Shown: positions 1 through 8,331, numbered from the stretch's first letter. The stretch: DNA of 55,254 bases from Maribacter sp. (GCA_002749285.1 PDPR01000019.1:1-55254), one strand, 5' to 3'. Notes: generated by a model from the letters alone, not told the origin. Made by a program: numbers and translations.

Positions 1-356
1 GAACCCGAACAATTATGTAACAATAAATCAAATTCTTTTTGGTAAGTAATAATAAGTTTTACATGCTCTTTAAATTCTTTAATTTCACTTATGTCATCTA
101 CCTCAATCCAATTAGTTGTGGCATAATAGGGGTCGTTATAGCGATTAAATAACTGCTCTATATCTCCTAAAACAGGTTGTAATATTACCTCTAATATCTC
201 ATCTTTGTTTTTAAAGTAATTGTAAATATTGCTAAGCGTTACATTGGCTTCCTTGGCTATAGTCCGCATGGAGGTTTTTCTATAACCATTTTCCAAAAAG
301 GACCGACGGGCTACCTCGAGTATTGTTTTTCGTATGTCTGTTTTTTGTATCTGCAT
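1..356 (-). CDS. TetR/AcrR-family transcriptional regulator, 3' part cut by window edge
   Basis: The reverse strand from the ATG at 356 reads MQIQKTDIRKTILEVARRSF and stays open to base 1, so about 118 N-terminal residues are visible and the C-terminal ligand domain is lost beyond the edge. Residues 8-55 are a typical TetR DNA-binding domain: a first helix, then RTIAKEANVTLSNIYNYF, the helix-turn-helix ending in the YNYFKNKDEI signature of the family. TetR proteins are cytoplasmic dimers that usually repress their own promoter and a neighbouring exporter. A decayed paralogue with the same upstream sequence lies at 3342-3447, followed on its strand by a methyltransferase and an ABC exporter, so I infer that similar genes follow this tetR to the left of the window. 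The region is AT-rich. Confidence 0.88.
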   Translation of the reverse strand, partial: MQIQKTDIRKTILEVARRSFLENGYRKTSMRTIAKEANVTLSNIYNYFKNKDEILEVILQPVLGDIEQLFNRYNDPYYATTNWIEVDDISEIKEFKEHVKLIITYQKEFDLLLHNCSG

Positions 357-418
357 TTTATCAAGATGCCACCATTGCTTATAATCAAAAAAAACAATCG
401 ATTACTATTGTCCTTTAT

Positions 419-457
419 GTACGACTTGGTAAAGATACAAAAAAAGAACAGTGTTCA
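419..457 (-). promoter_or_regulatory. tetR promoter with palindromic operator
   Basis: On the minus strand a TTG (-33 type) is followed after 20 bases by TATCTTTA, close to the Bacteroidota -7 form TAnnTTTG. Between them lies the perfect palindrome GAACA-C-TGTTC (446-456). The same block, operator included, precedes the broken tetR copy at 3488-3525. An operator between the two promoter elements is the usual place for a TetR-type repressor to block its own transcription; that it binds here is inference. Confidence 0.65.
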
Positions 458-626
458 CAAGTACTACTGCTTAATTTACATGTGTTCGATTACTAAAAAC
501 TGAAAAAGCCAATCATTTATCATTGTTTGGACTATCCGAAGAAGCAGGTTTATCTTAAAAATCAACATTTTAGAGGGTTTTTAAACATCCGAAGGTATTG
601 CGCCAAAACAATATCAAGACCTATTA

Positions 627-659
627 AATAAGTCCGAGCAATCGTTTCTCGGACTTATT
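627..659. terminator. 12-bp perfect hairpin, orphan terminator-like
   Basis: AATAAGTCCGAG at 627-638 pairs perfectly with CTCGGACTTATT at 648-659 around a 9-base loop. There is no long T-run on either side and no gene ends here on either strand, so it may be a relic terminator of a lost gene or part of a mobile repeat. Confidence 0.5.
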
Positions 660-686
660 GGGTTCTAAGTCGCATACCATTGGTAA

Positions 687-694
687 TATTTTTG
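687..694 (+). promoter_or_regulatory. -7 box (TATTTTTG) of the lipoprotein pair
   Basis: TATTTTTG followed by C fits TAnnTTTG and lies 20 bases before the ATG at 715. No TTG is seen at the right distance upstream, so the match rests on the -7 element alone. Confidence 0.4.
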
Positions 695-714
695 CGTTAA
701 CCTAAAAAATAATA

Positions 715-1125
715 ATGAAAACACAAGCAACACGTATTTTTTCAATTTTTAGTTTGTTAGTTATTCTTATAACTTCAAGCTGTTCTTCAGATGATATGAA
801 TGGTTTAGAAACGGTGTATGGATACACTATTGAATCTGAAACAGACCAAACTGTTATTAACAATGACGATGATGCAAAAAAAATGGCTGATTTATTTATT
901 ACCAAAAAATGGGTAATGACCAGAACTTTTATCAGAAACACTCAAGCTGAATCTGATGAAAAAGCAAAAACACTTTTTAAAGAAGTTGTAGCAAAGGCAA
1001 ATCAAGAATTTGCTAAAATGACATTTAATGGTAATGCAAAATTTACTTATAAATGCTCGAGGGAAGAAGCCAACGGAAATAAAACAGAACTTGATGTACA
1101 GCAATGGAAAAATTTAAAACAATAA
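715..1125 (+). CDS. Small hypothetical lipoprotein
   Basis: This encodes 136 residues. The N-terminus has a positively charged start (MKTQATR), a hydrophobic stretch and a lipobox-like ILITSSCSSDD, so Cys23 is the likely lipidated residue and the protein should sit in the cell envelope. The SSDD after the cysteine resembles the acidic surface-export signal of Bacteroidota lipoproteins. The mature part is charged and mostly helical by eye, rich in Lys, Glu and Asn, with no motif I recognise. It ends four bases before the next lipoprotein gene, so the two are probably co-transcribed from the -7 box at 687. The pair is far richer in A+T than the core genes, which suggests recent transfer. No function is proposed. 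Confidence 0.72.
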   Translation: MKTQATRIFSIFSLLVILITSSCSSDDMNGLETVYGYTIESETDQTVINNDDDAKKMADLFITKKWVMTRTFIRNTQAESDEKAKTLFKEVVAKANQEFAKMTFNGNAKFTYKCSREEANGNKTELDVQQWKNLKQ

Positions 1126-1129
1126 AACT

Positions 1130-1726
1130 ATGTTTAAACTTATAATAAAGTACAGTGCTATAGTAGCTTGTATAACCCTACTTGTTTCTTGCTCAAAAGA
1201 TGGCGAAAATATATCTAATGATGTTATCTTTAAACCTAGAAATGCAACAACTTTAGAAATGAATGGAGTAGTTAATAGTGGCTCGCTAAAAGAATTTAAT
1301 GAACTTTACACAGCTAATCCAACAATAAAAACGATACAAATAAAAGAATGTGACGGTTCTATGGATGATGAAGTAAATTTAAAATTATCAAAACGAGTTC
1401 ACGATTTAGGGTTAAATATTCATTTACTAGATAATGGATTAGTAGCTTCTGGTGGAACAGATTTTTTTCTTGCAGGTATAAAAAGAACTGTGGGTAGAAA
1501 TACCAAATTTGGCGTACACTCTTGGGCTGGTGGTGGTCAAACCGCAACCGATTTCCCTGTCGGTCACCCCAATCATCAACCTTATATTGATTATTACAAG
1601 TCAGTCGGTTTTTCTGATGCCGATGCAAAAGCATTTTATTATTTTACTATCAACGCTGCACCTGCTTCGGGTATTCATTGGATGACCGATGCGGAAATTG
1701 AAACCTATAAATTATTGAAAGATTAA
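1130..1726 (+). CDS. Lipoprotein with ClpP/crotonase-like fold (COG3904-type periplasmic protein)
   Basis: This encodes 198 residues. A signal peptide ends in a lipobox (ITLLVSCSKDG), so the protein is probably an envelope lipoprotein. After residue 40 the sequence follows a pattern I associate with COG3904-type predicted periplasmic proteins with a ClpP/crotonase-like fold: a strand ALEMNG-like segment (TTLEMNGVVNSGS), a central region where proteases of this fold carry the nucleophile (LVASGGTDFFLAG), then FGVHSWAGGG and a conserved HPNHQPYIDYY. The serine of ASGG is a candidate nucleophile, but no catalytic dyad can be proven by eye. The gene follows the lipoprotein at 715 after four bases and shares its AT-rich composition. 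Family placement is from memory of the motif pattern; substrate and role are unknown. Confidence 0.7.
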   Translation: MFKLIIKYSAIVACITLLVSCSKDGENISNDVIFKPRNATTLEMNGVVNSGSLKEFNELYTANPTIKTIQIKECDGSMDDEVNLKLSKRVHDLGLNIHLLDNGLVASGGTDFFLAGIKRTVGRNTKFGVHSWAGGGQTATDFPVGHPNHQPYIDYYKSVGFSDADAKAFYYFTINAAPASGIHWMTDAEIETYKLLKD

Positions 1727-1807
1727 CGATGCAACAGTTAGCTGTAACCTGAGTTCGATTAAAACAGACATAGTTGTTCGGTGGTCTCGATGCCCCTGAT
1801 GGAAGGT

Positions 1808-2441
1808 TTTTACAACCAGTATACCCCGTATATATTCCACGGCCTCGCTACCCATTTCCCCAAAGGACCCATATACTCCTTTTGAAATTTCTTCCCCACT
1901 GTACCCATCATAGAACCCATACTTATCATACCCAAAGCAATAGGAACAAGCGAAATAAGCCCCATACGCCAATCTACTACAAACATTAACACAAGTATTA
2001 TAATGGGCGCAATAGCGGTAGAGGCAAGGTCGGGCAGTTGGTGTGCCAAGAAACTATGTGTTTGACCGGCGTTATCATCAATGATCTTACGGATTTTCCC
2101 ACTTTGGTTTTTATCGAAAAAGCCGAGTGGCATATTGATGATCTTACGCATCCCTACCTCGACACGAAATGCCTCCAGATGCGATGACATTAATGCGAAA
2201 AAACAAACTACCATACTTATAAAGGCGGATATCAAGGCCATACATAGAAACCAACACTTCCGAGCGTGATATTCGCCATATCGGCAAAGAACTCTTTGGC
2301 TATAAGCCAGATAAACACAAACGGCAATAGGCCGGGTATGGATGATAATGCCGAAAGTATCAACGATAGCGAAAACAAATATTTCTTATCTTCGGCATAG
2401 GGCATTAATTGTCTTAGTATTGACTACTTTTTTTGTTTCAT
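1808..2441 (-). pseudogene. ABC exporter permease/ATPase, decayed and truncated
   Basis: From an ATG at 2441 the minus strand reads MKQKK, a TAG stop, then SILRQLMPYAEDKKYLFSL, a frameshift near 2236, then a long membrane stretch (residues such as ALISAFISMVVCFFALMSSH and APIIILVLMFVVDWRMGLIS) with MPLGFFDKNQSGKIRKIIDD between, typical of type-1 ABC exporter membrane domains. A second frameshift near 1860 leads into GEMGSEAVEYIRGILVVKTF, a motif of IrtA/IrtB-like exporters. Similarity ends near 1808, and the whole ATPase domain is absent. So only most of one membrane domain survives, with one stop and two frameshifts. It lies 36 bases after the broken methyltransferase on the same strand, and the AT-rich lipoprotein island abuts its missing end. 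Confidence 0.85.
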
Positions 2442-2477
2442 TTCGTGCTACTTTTAGCTATTGGCCATTGGGTGGTT

Positions 2478-3139
2478 TTACTTCCCTTTTTTAACCGCTT
2501 TACCAAACACGGCTTTTGATTTTCCCCCGATTATTTTTGAATATCCTATATCAAGATCAAGACTCCCGAACAATTCCCTTAGTTTTTTATCGTCTATATT
2601 CTGTCCTCCTTTGGGTGGTTTACCGTAAAATTCAAGAAATAGATAAAGCATTCGCATTTTGTCAAAAAACTTCATTCCTGTGGCTGTAAAATCAAGAACG
2701 ATTATCTGACCTCCGGGTTTTAATACCCTTTTCGCCTCGGCTAAAGCCTTTTCGGGTGTTGGTATGATATGTAATTGGCCATGAAAACAGTATCGAAACT
2801 ATTGTCGGTATATTGTAATCTAAAACAATTGGCCTGTTCCACTTCTATGCCCGGGAGATCCTTTAATCGTCGTTTTGTCTCCAAAACCATTTCTTCCGAA
2901 AAATCGGTGCATCTTAATGATTCGGTATTTTTCACCAATACCTTGGAGTAAGTTCCATTACCACAAGCCAATTCGAGCGTATTACCTAAGTTCGTTTCCA
3001 GGGCAAGGGTATCCAGTATGATTTCCATGCTCTCCCTACCAATGATCTTATTGTTCTTTTCTTCGAAATTACTGGCAGTTTTCGACCAAAATATTTCTTT
3101 TTGCCCCATATACTTGCTTTTTATTTTTTGTGCCCGCAA
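2478..3139 (-). pseudogene. Class I SAM-dependent methyltransferase, one frameshift
   Basis: The first frame (3139 to 2741) holds a Rossmann methyltransferase N-terminus: LELACGNGTYSKVL is the SAM-binding motif I, CTDFSEEM the acidic motif II, and NSFDTVFMANY the motif IV region. After MANY the frame must shift by one base near 2770 to continue HIIPTPEKALAEAKRVLKPG and then to the stop at 2478 (ending FGKAVKKGK). All expected motifs are present across both frames, about 220 residues in total, so only the single indel breaks it. A nearer start at 3109 (MGQKEIFW) is equally good. It sits between the tetR remnant and the ABC remnant, an order I know from TetR-controlled export cassettes in this phylum. 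Substrate unknown. Confidence 0.82.
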
Positions 3140-3341
3140 TTAATTGTTTCAACAAACACAGGATTCTACCCACCCGGTAACATCTTCATATTTAAAATAA
3201 CCGGCCTGCTTTATTTCTGCGGTTTCTTTTATAGAACCGATCGTGGATACCATGCAATGGGTACTTTTCCCATTTTACACTCCCCTTCAATAAAGAACAA
3301 GGTTCTGTCCTGTTCAAAAAAATATCCAAAATTTATAACCA

Positions 3342-3447
3342 TTACCTTACCACATCAGTCTCCTTGGCAATGGCCCGTATGGATGTTCGATAGCCATCCT
3401 TTAAAATGTTGGCGCACCACTTCAGGAATTGTCCCTTGTATCCGCAT
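3342..3447 (-). pseudogene. Remnant of a second tetR gene
   Basis: From the ATG at 3447 the minus strand gives MRIQGTIPEVVRQHFK; after a one-base shift it gives DGYRTSIRAIAKETDVV and a stop. This matches, residue for residue in spacing, the start of the intact regulator at 356 (ILEVARRSF, NGYRKTSMRTIAKEANVT). Only the first half of the DNA-binding domain remains. The upstream sequence with the GAACAGTGTTC palindrome is nearly the same as that of the intact gene, so the two genes arose by duplication. Confidence 0.8.
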
Positions 3448-3487
3448 TTTTTCAAGATGCTGCCATCGTTTACCATCATCCTCTTGT

Positions 3488-3525
3488 ATACGACTTAGCA
3501 AAGATACAAAAAAGAACAGTGTTCA
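3488..3525 (-). promoter_or_regulatory. Second copy of the TetR promoter/operator block
   Basis: The minus strand has the palindrome GAACACTGTTC (3514-3524) followed by TATCTTTG, a perfect TAnnTTTG -7 box, then a stretch shared with the tetR promoter at 419-457. The -33 TTG of the intact copy reads ATG here. Conservation of the palindrome while the regulator gene decayed suggests it may still bind the surviving regulator. Confidence 0.65.
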
Positions 3526-3619
3526 TTGCCCTTGGGGAAAATATTACTCCCCTGGGCTTATGGATACCGTGTTGACGGCCAAGTCCTTAAAAAACCGTAG
3601 TTCTATAAATCTCAATCCT

Positions 3620-4456
3620 TTATGAACCAATATCATAAATACCATCACTCTTGATCTCGATCTTTCTTGCCTTGTAAAGTGTTCCTATACCCTTTTTAAA
3701 CACTCTCTTGCTCATCTGTAGTTCTTCCTTGATCAGCCCGGGATCTGACTTGTCGTGCAACCCCAGGAAACCACCATGGGCTTTCAGCTGTCCATAGATC
3801 TTAATGGCGGCTGGTTCCAGGATATTCTCGCCAAGGGGCTGCAAGGAGACATCGATCTTATTATCGGGACGTACTTTCTTTATAACACCTTTGGTATTGT
3901 CGCCAATGGCCAAGGTCTTGAAGATCTCATTTGAATACACCAAACCTTTATGCCGGTTATTGATGATCACCTCGTAGCCCAAATCGGTTTTTCGTACAAT
4001 CACCAAATCGACCACATCGCCTTCTTTTACCGAAAGGGCCTCATTGCTCAAGAACTTGTCTATCTTATTGGACCCTACCAATCGGTTGCTCTGTTGGTCC
4101 AAGTAACAGTACACCACATACCAATGGCCTTCGAGCATTTTATTGCGTTGTTCCCGAAATGGCACCAATAGATGCTTTTCCAGGCCCCAATCCATAAAGG
4201 CACCAAACTCATTGACCTCAACGACCTTGAGCAATTGGAATTCGTTCACCTCTATATCTGGCTCCAAATTTGTTGCCACAGGTCTTTCCGAATGGTCCAA
4301 ATAGCAGAAAACAGTCAATGACTGCCCAATTTCATAATCTTCCGGAACGTATTTATTGGGCAATAGTATATCATTACCCTCTCCATCCCCTAAAAAAAGA
4401 CCGACACTTGTATCCCGCAATATTTCAAGTGTGTTGTATGTTCCCAATGTTATCAT
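3620..4456 (-). CDS. CvfB/YitL-type S1 RNA-binding protein
   Basis: This encodes 278 residues, the usual length of the CvfB family. It starts MITLGTYNTLEILRDTSVGL and contains consecutive S1-like OB domains: one around FLGDGEGNDILLPNKYV, a second with VVEVNEFGAFMDWGLEKHLL, and a third with VIVRKTDLGYEVIINNRHKG, followed by the C-terminal winged-helix-like part of the family (LGLHDKSDPGLIKEELQMSK). CvfB proteins bind RNA and affect gene expression and virulence traits in Firmicutes; the role in Bacteroidota is not established. It is last on the minus strand before the decayed cassette and is separated from DUF2853 by a terminator, so it is probably a single-gene unit. Confidence 0.88.
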   Translation of the reverse strand: MITLGTYNTLEILRDTSVGLFLGDGEGNDILLPNKYVPEDYEIGQSLTVFCYLDHSERPVATNLEPDIEVNEFQLLKVVEVNEFGAFMDWGLEKHLLVPFREQRNKMLEGHWYVVYCYLDQQSNRLVGSNKIDKFLSNEALSVKEGDVVDLVIVRKTDLGYEVIINNRHKGLVYSNEIFKTLAIGDNTKGVIKKVRPDNKIDVSLQPLGENILEPAAIKIYGQLKAHGGFLGLHDKSDPGLIKEELQMSKRVFKKGIGTLYKARKIEIKSDGIYDIGS

Positions 4457-4489
4457 ACTGCAAAAATAGGATTTAAAAGTGTGGACATA

Positions 4490-4518
4490 AAAAAACCGCC
4501 CATAAAATGAGCGGTTTC
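4490..4518 (-). terminator. Rho-independent terminator after the DUF2853 gene
   Basis: On the minus strand AAACCGC (4517-4511) pairs with GCGGTTT (4499-4493) around an 11-base loop and is followed by seven T. It lies 25 bases after the stop of the DUF2853 gene and closes the men operon. Confidence 0.8.
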
Positions 4519-4542
4519 CCGTTTCTTGTTCAACAAGCCCTA

Positions 4543-4881
4543 CTAGTAGACAGATTGTTTTTTAAAATGCTTACAAAGCATATAGTATACCACTGCCCTG
4601 TACTTGTTCCTGTTTGATGAACCATACTTGTCCATAACTGTTTTGATACCTTCCATTAGTTCAGGGCTATCGTCCATCCCCAATTTCTTGATTAAGTAAT
4701 TCTTCTTAACGGTTTCCAATTCCTTCTCATCGGAGCCGGAAACTTTAGAGGCATCAATATTATAAATGGATGGCCCTAGACCAATAGTCACTTTGGTTAA
4801 AAGGTCCATATCCGCTGATTCACCAAATTTGTCTTTAATGTCATCAGCATACTTCTTGATCAAATCGTCTCTTTTACTCAT
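4543..4881 (-). CDS. DUF2853 family protein
   Basis: This encodes 112 residues starting MSKRDDLIKKYADDIKDKFG, with the conserved ADMDLLTKVTIGLGPSIYN block and KNYLIKKLG, which I recognise as DUF2853. It is a small, soluble, helical protein with no signal peptide or known function. It starts 14 bases after menD ends and is followed by a terminator, so it is the last gene of the men transcript. The C-terminal part (NKYRAVVYYMLCKHF) is well conserved in Flavobacteria as I remember. No enzymatic motif is visible. Confidence 0.82.
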   Translation of the reverse strand: MSKRDDLIKKYADDIKDKFGESADMDLLTKVTIGLGPSIYNIDASKVSGSDEKELETVKKNYLIKKLGMDDSPELMEGIKTVMDKYGSSNRNKYRAVVYYMLCKHFKKQSVY

Positions 4882-4895
4882 AATAGTTAGTGTTC

Positions 4896-6668
4896 TTATA
4901 GAATATGATTAATAATTCCCCAAGATATAAAATCAAAGTATTCCATCAAAATTTTATTGTTCAATATTCTAGGGGTTTTTACCTCCAAAAGCCTAGGTAC
5001 CGCCGAACCCTCGAAAAAAACATCCAATTGGCCCTTAAGCGAATCCCCATCATTGGCATGGACATAATCAACGCCATGCATCTTACACAAATGTTCGGCA
5101 TTCAATTTATGTGTGGTCTCAAAATAAGTGGCATAGTTTTCAGATTCTTCCTGACCCTGAAGGATCCTGAAAATACCCCCACCATCATTGTTGACCAGGA
5201 TAATCCGGAAATCCGGCTTTAGGTAGTTGTTCCACAAGCCATTACTGTCATAGAAAAAACTTAGGTCACCCGTTATAAATACGGTCTGTTTACCGTTGGC
5301 CACTGCAGCCCCTACCGCTGTGGAAAGACTGCCATCGATACCACTTGTGCCCCGATTGCAAAATACCTCCTGGGAAGGCTTTAAATCGAACAACTGTGCG
5401 TACCTTACCGTAGAGCTGTTCGCCAATTGCAACTGCACATCCGCAGGAATCTTATCAAAAATATATTTGAAGGCCAAGAGATCCGAGAATGGAACGCTCC
5501 CGAGATATTCGTCCCTTTTGGATTCACAGCCCGATCTTATCCGGTCCCAAAACCCAAAATAACCACTTTCAACAGTTTGTATTTTATGGGTAAAAAGCCT
5601 GAAAAAATCATTGGCCGTACTTTTATAATGGTGGTTTAGGGCAAAAAATGTATCATAGGCCCTTTGTGGGTCGATGTGCCAGTGGTGTCCGGGCTTGTAT
5701 TTTCTTAAAAATGCCTTTATTTTTTTCGATACTACCAGTCCCCCAAAAGTGAGCAGTATGTCCGGCTGCAACGCCCTGAACAGTTCTTCCGTATGTCCCG
5801 ATTTTTCGATCGGGGCGATAATGCCATCTATACTAGGGAAAAAATTGGGATGATGTATGTTCGAGGTCGTTTCGGTCAAAACAATGACCGATGGGTCTTG
5901 AGCCAGGATTTCCAGGTACTGCCTATCCAATGAATCCGGATAGTTCACCCCAACCAGGACCATCTTTCTTTTAGACGTATTCCATGTTGCGGAAAAATCA
6001 TCCAGATTTTCCTGTGCAGGCACCTCCCTTTTACCCTCTGTTATATTCGGATGCACCAATGGCGTTGTCACTTTCCCGTACAAAGGCTCCTCAAAAGGTA
6101 CATTGATATGTACCGGCAACCTTTGCCCAAAGGCCAGGTCGATGGCTTTGTTCAATTCCCCATCGTTATACGTCTGAATGCTTTTCTGTATCATGTCCAC
6201 ATCAGCTTCAAGCCTTTCTGGAGCGTACTTTACAATCTCCTCCGTGGCATGGGTGGCATCTTGCCTTAAATTGGCCGAATAGCCGATATGCCTATCAAAG
6301 ACATGGTCCTGTCGTATGGTCTGCCCATCACCCACATCGATTTTGTACAACGGGCGATCGGCGGATAGGACGACCAAGGGTATGGTGCTGTAAAAAGCTT
6401 CCGCCACAGCCGGATAGTAGTTCAGCAAAGCACTCCCCGAAGTACAGAGTATGGCTACCGGGCGTTGTTTTTGCTGGGCCATGCCCAAAGCAAAGAAGGC
6501 CGCACAACGCTCATCAACAATACTGTAACAATCAAAAAAAGGATCCTCTGTAAAGCTTATGGTCAAAGGGGCGTTTCTTGAGCCTGGGGATATGACGATA
6601 TCGCTTATGCCCTTGGCCTTACAGTGCAGGACCACAGTTTGGGCTACCGGTATGTTGGAATAATTCAT
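4896..6668 (-). CDS. menD: 2-succinyl-5-enolpyruvyl-6-hydroxy-3-cyclohexene-1-carboxylate synthase
   Basis: MenD is the thiamine-diphosphate enzyme that joins 2-oxoglutarate (after decarboxylation) to isochorismate, the second step of menaquinone synthesis, in the cytoplasm. The 590 residues are full length. The N-terminal pyrimidine-binding domain shows DIVISPGSRNAPLT and the activating glutamate in VDERCAAFFALG; the C-terminal diphosphate-binding domain shows GTSGIDGSLSTAVG and GDLSFFYDSNGLWNNY with NNDGGGIFRIL, the Mg2+ and cofactor motif of the family. It starts 28 bases after menF ends, on the same strand, within thioesterase-menF-menD-DUF2853. The three enzymes cover consecutive or related steps, which supports each call. 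Confidence 0.96.
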   Translation of the reverse strand: MNYSNIPVAQTVVLHCKAKGISDIVISPGSRNAPLTISFTEDPFFDCYSIVDERCAAFFALGMAQQKQRPVAILCTSGSALLNYYPAVAEAFYSTIPLVVLSADRPLYKIDVGDGQTIRQDHVFDRHIGYSANLRQDATHATEEIVKYAPERLEADVDMIQKSIQTYNDGELNKAIDLAFGQRLPVHINVPFEEPLYGKVTTPLVHPNITEGKREVPAQENLDDFSATWNTSKRKMVLVGVNYPDSLDRQYLEILAQDPSVIVLTETTSNIHHPNFFPSIDGIIAPIEKSGHTEELFRALQPDILLTFGGLVVSKKIKAFLRKYKPGHHWHIDPQRAYDTFFALNHHYKSTANDFFRLFTHKIQTVESGYFGFWDRIRSGCESKRDEYLGSVPFSDLLAFKYIFDKIPADVQLQLANSSTVRYAQLFDLKPSQEVFCNRGTSGIDGSLSTAVGAAVANGKQTVFITGDLSFFYDSNGLWNNYLKPDFRIILVNNDGGGIFRILQGQEESENYATYFETTHKLNAEHLCKMHGVDYVHANDGDSLKGQLDVFFEGSAVPRLLEVKTPRILNNKILMEYFDFISWGIINHIL

Positions 6669-6696
6669 TTAAACAAAAATACGACGCCTGTTGTTC

Positions 6697-7851
6697 TTAA
6701 CCCAATCCTGCCTTAAAACTATCAGGGGCAATCATCTGGAGTATAGTACTGCTTTTTGCCACGGTTTCCTGCCATTCCTTTTCCGGATCGGAATCCCGTG
6801 TAATGCCTCCCCCAACAAAAACAACAGCCTTGGTATCGGTCAATTTCATACAACGGAGGTTTACAAAAAGCTCTGTGGCCGTCTTGATTACCTTATACGA
6901 TCTGTTCTCCTGGTTTCTTTCGCTTTTTGTACGGGAAACCTCTTGTCTCAAGTTCAATTCCCCCAAAAAACCGGTATAATATTCCCGGTCATATTGTTCG
7001 TTATCCCCAATGAATTCTTGGGCAGGCTGTAAGGGCATACCACATACGGCCGGGGTTGGATGAAGGGCCTCTATAATATCCCGCAGGTTGTTTTTGAGCA
7101 CTGCGGTTATCTTGGTTCGCAAATGCCAAAGGTTCCCTGCCCGCAAGGATTCAACCTCCGATTCCCTAATGTTCGACACCTTGTCCTCCAAAGTCCTTAT
7201 GATGTAATCGGTAACCATACGTTGCTCTTGCAGTTCCTTTTTACCCCATACGGGGTATTCTCCCCCAACATAAGGTTTCGTACCGGCCAAGGACATAGTC
7301 GTTAAACCATTATTTGACGTACGTAATAAAATTTCAGGGGTCGCCCCCAACCACATCCCTACTTTAGGATGATACCACAAATAACAAAAGGCCGTACCAT
7401 AGCTGGCCAACAACCGCTGAAAAATCTCCAATGGGGCATTCGGACAGTCCACTTCCATTTTTCTGGAAAGCACAACCTTATCCAACATCCCTTCATATAT
7501 TCGTTGAATACCCTCACCCACAATCTGCAGATGATGTTCCTTATCCTGGGCAACTGACTCGAAGACATTCCCCACCGTCGCCATAACGGGTCGGCCATCT
7601 TTTATGACATGGGCCGTCAACCATTCATCCAAAGGCAATAAAACAGCCGGGGCTTGCTTTGTAAAAGGGGCAAAAACGAATCCCTTTTCACTAAAATCCG
7701 AGGTGTGGTGTACCTTATCATCTTTTTGCAAGATGGCATGGACCTCCCTCTTATTTGGTTTTCTATAAATCACAAATGGCAGGGCATTCGATAATTGCCC
7801 CCCTACCCGCTTTAACACTTCCTGCAACATTCTATTTTCTGGGTAGGGCAA
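6697..7851 (-). CDS. menF: Isochorismate synthase
   Basis: This chorismate-binding enzyme of 384 residues converts chorismate to isochorismate, the entry step to menaquinone. The C-terminal half carries the family motifs: MSLAGTKPYVGGEYP, RTKITAVLKNN, the HPTPAVCGMP motif typical of isochorismate synthases, and YYTGFLGE. The N-terminus is short, as in other Bacteroidota MenF proteins. The start MPYPENRM overlaps the end of the upstream thioesterase by 20 bases, a sign of tight coupling in one operon, and menD follows. A salicylate or siderophore role is possible in principle, but the menD neighbour makes menaquinone far more likely. Confidence 0.93.
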   Translation of the reverse strand: MPYPENRMLQEVLKRVGGQLSNALPFVIYRKPNKREVHAILQKDDKVHHTSDFSEKGFVFAPFTKQAPAVLLPLDEWLTAHVIKDGRPVMATVGNVFESVAQDKEHHLQIVGEGIQRIYEGMLDKVVLSRKMEVDCPNAPLEIFQRLLASYGTAFCYLWYHPKVGMWLGATPEILLRTSNNGLTTMSLAGTKPYVGGEYPVWGKKELQEQRMVTDYIIRTLEDKVSNIRESEVESLRAGNLWHLRTKITAVLKNNLRDIIEALHPTPAVCGMPLQPAQEFIGDNEQYDREYYTGFLGELNLRQEVSRTKSERNQENRSYKVIKTATELFVNLRCMKLTDTKAVVFVGGGITRDSDPEKEWQETVAKSSTILQMIAPDSFKAGLG

Positions 7852-8254
7852 TTGTAGTCAATTTACAGATTGATACCAACTGATCTTCAGCATTGGTTAT
7901 TTTTATGTCCCATAGTTGGGTGGTCCTCCCTTTGTGCAGGATAGTCGCCTTTGCAAATACCTCCCCAGAAGCAACACTCTTGATATGGTTGGCCGAGATT
8001 TCAATGCCCCGGACAAAGAACTTTTGGGCATCTAAAAAAATATAGGAAGCCATACTACCGACACTCTCGGCCAAGGCAACCATGGCACCACCATGCAAGA
8101 CCCCATCAGGTTGGTGTACCCTAGGGGTTACCGGCATTTTGCCCACTAAAAAATTTTCACCTACCTCTATATATTCGATATCCAATGTCTGCATCAAAGT
8201 ATTCTTGGAAGACTCGTTGCATACCTTTAGGATCTTATCCTTGTATCCGTCCAT
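7832..8254 (-). CDS. PaaI-family hotdog thioesterase, probable DHNA-CoA thioesterase (MenI-like)
   Basis: This encodes 140 residues, the length of a single hotdog domain. The motif PDGVLHGGAMVALAESVGSM contains the family HGG and the catalytic glutamate in LAES. PaaI/MenI-type enzymes hydrolyse acyl-CoA esters; with menF overlapping its end and menD next, release of CoA from 1,4-dihydroxy-2-naphthoyl-CoA is the likely reaction. That assignment comes from context, since phenylacetyl-CoA-type thioesterases look alike. It is the first gene of the operon. An esterase pseudogene starts divergently about 80 bases upstream. Confidence 0.85.
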   Translation of the reverse strand: MDGYKDKILKVCNESSKNTLMQTLDIEYIEVGENFLVGKMPVTPRVHQPDGVLHGGAMVALAESVGSMASYIFLDAQKFFVRGIEISANHIKSVASGEVFAKATILHKGRTTQLWDIKITNAEDQLVSICKLTTIALPRK

Positions 8255-8331
8255 TAAATAATTTTTTTTGTAAAATTAAGCATAACTTAAGCAACAAACT
8301 CCCGTTAAATAATCGAATTTATATAGGCCGT

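Noticed and set aside
3101..3625. 174-residue plus-strand open frame over the tetR remnant
   Set aside because: Runs across the decayed minus-strand genes and the conserved promoter block; composition is not protein-like.
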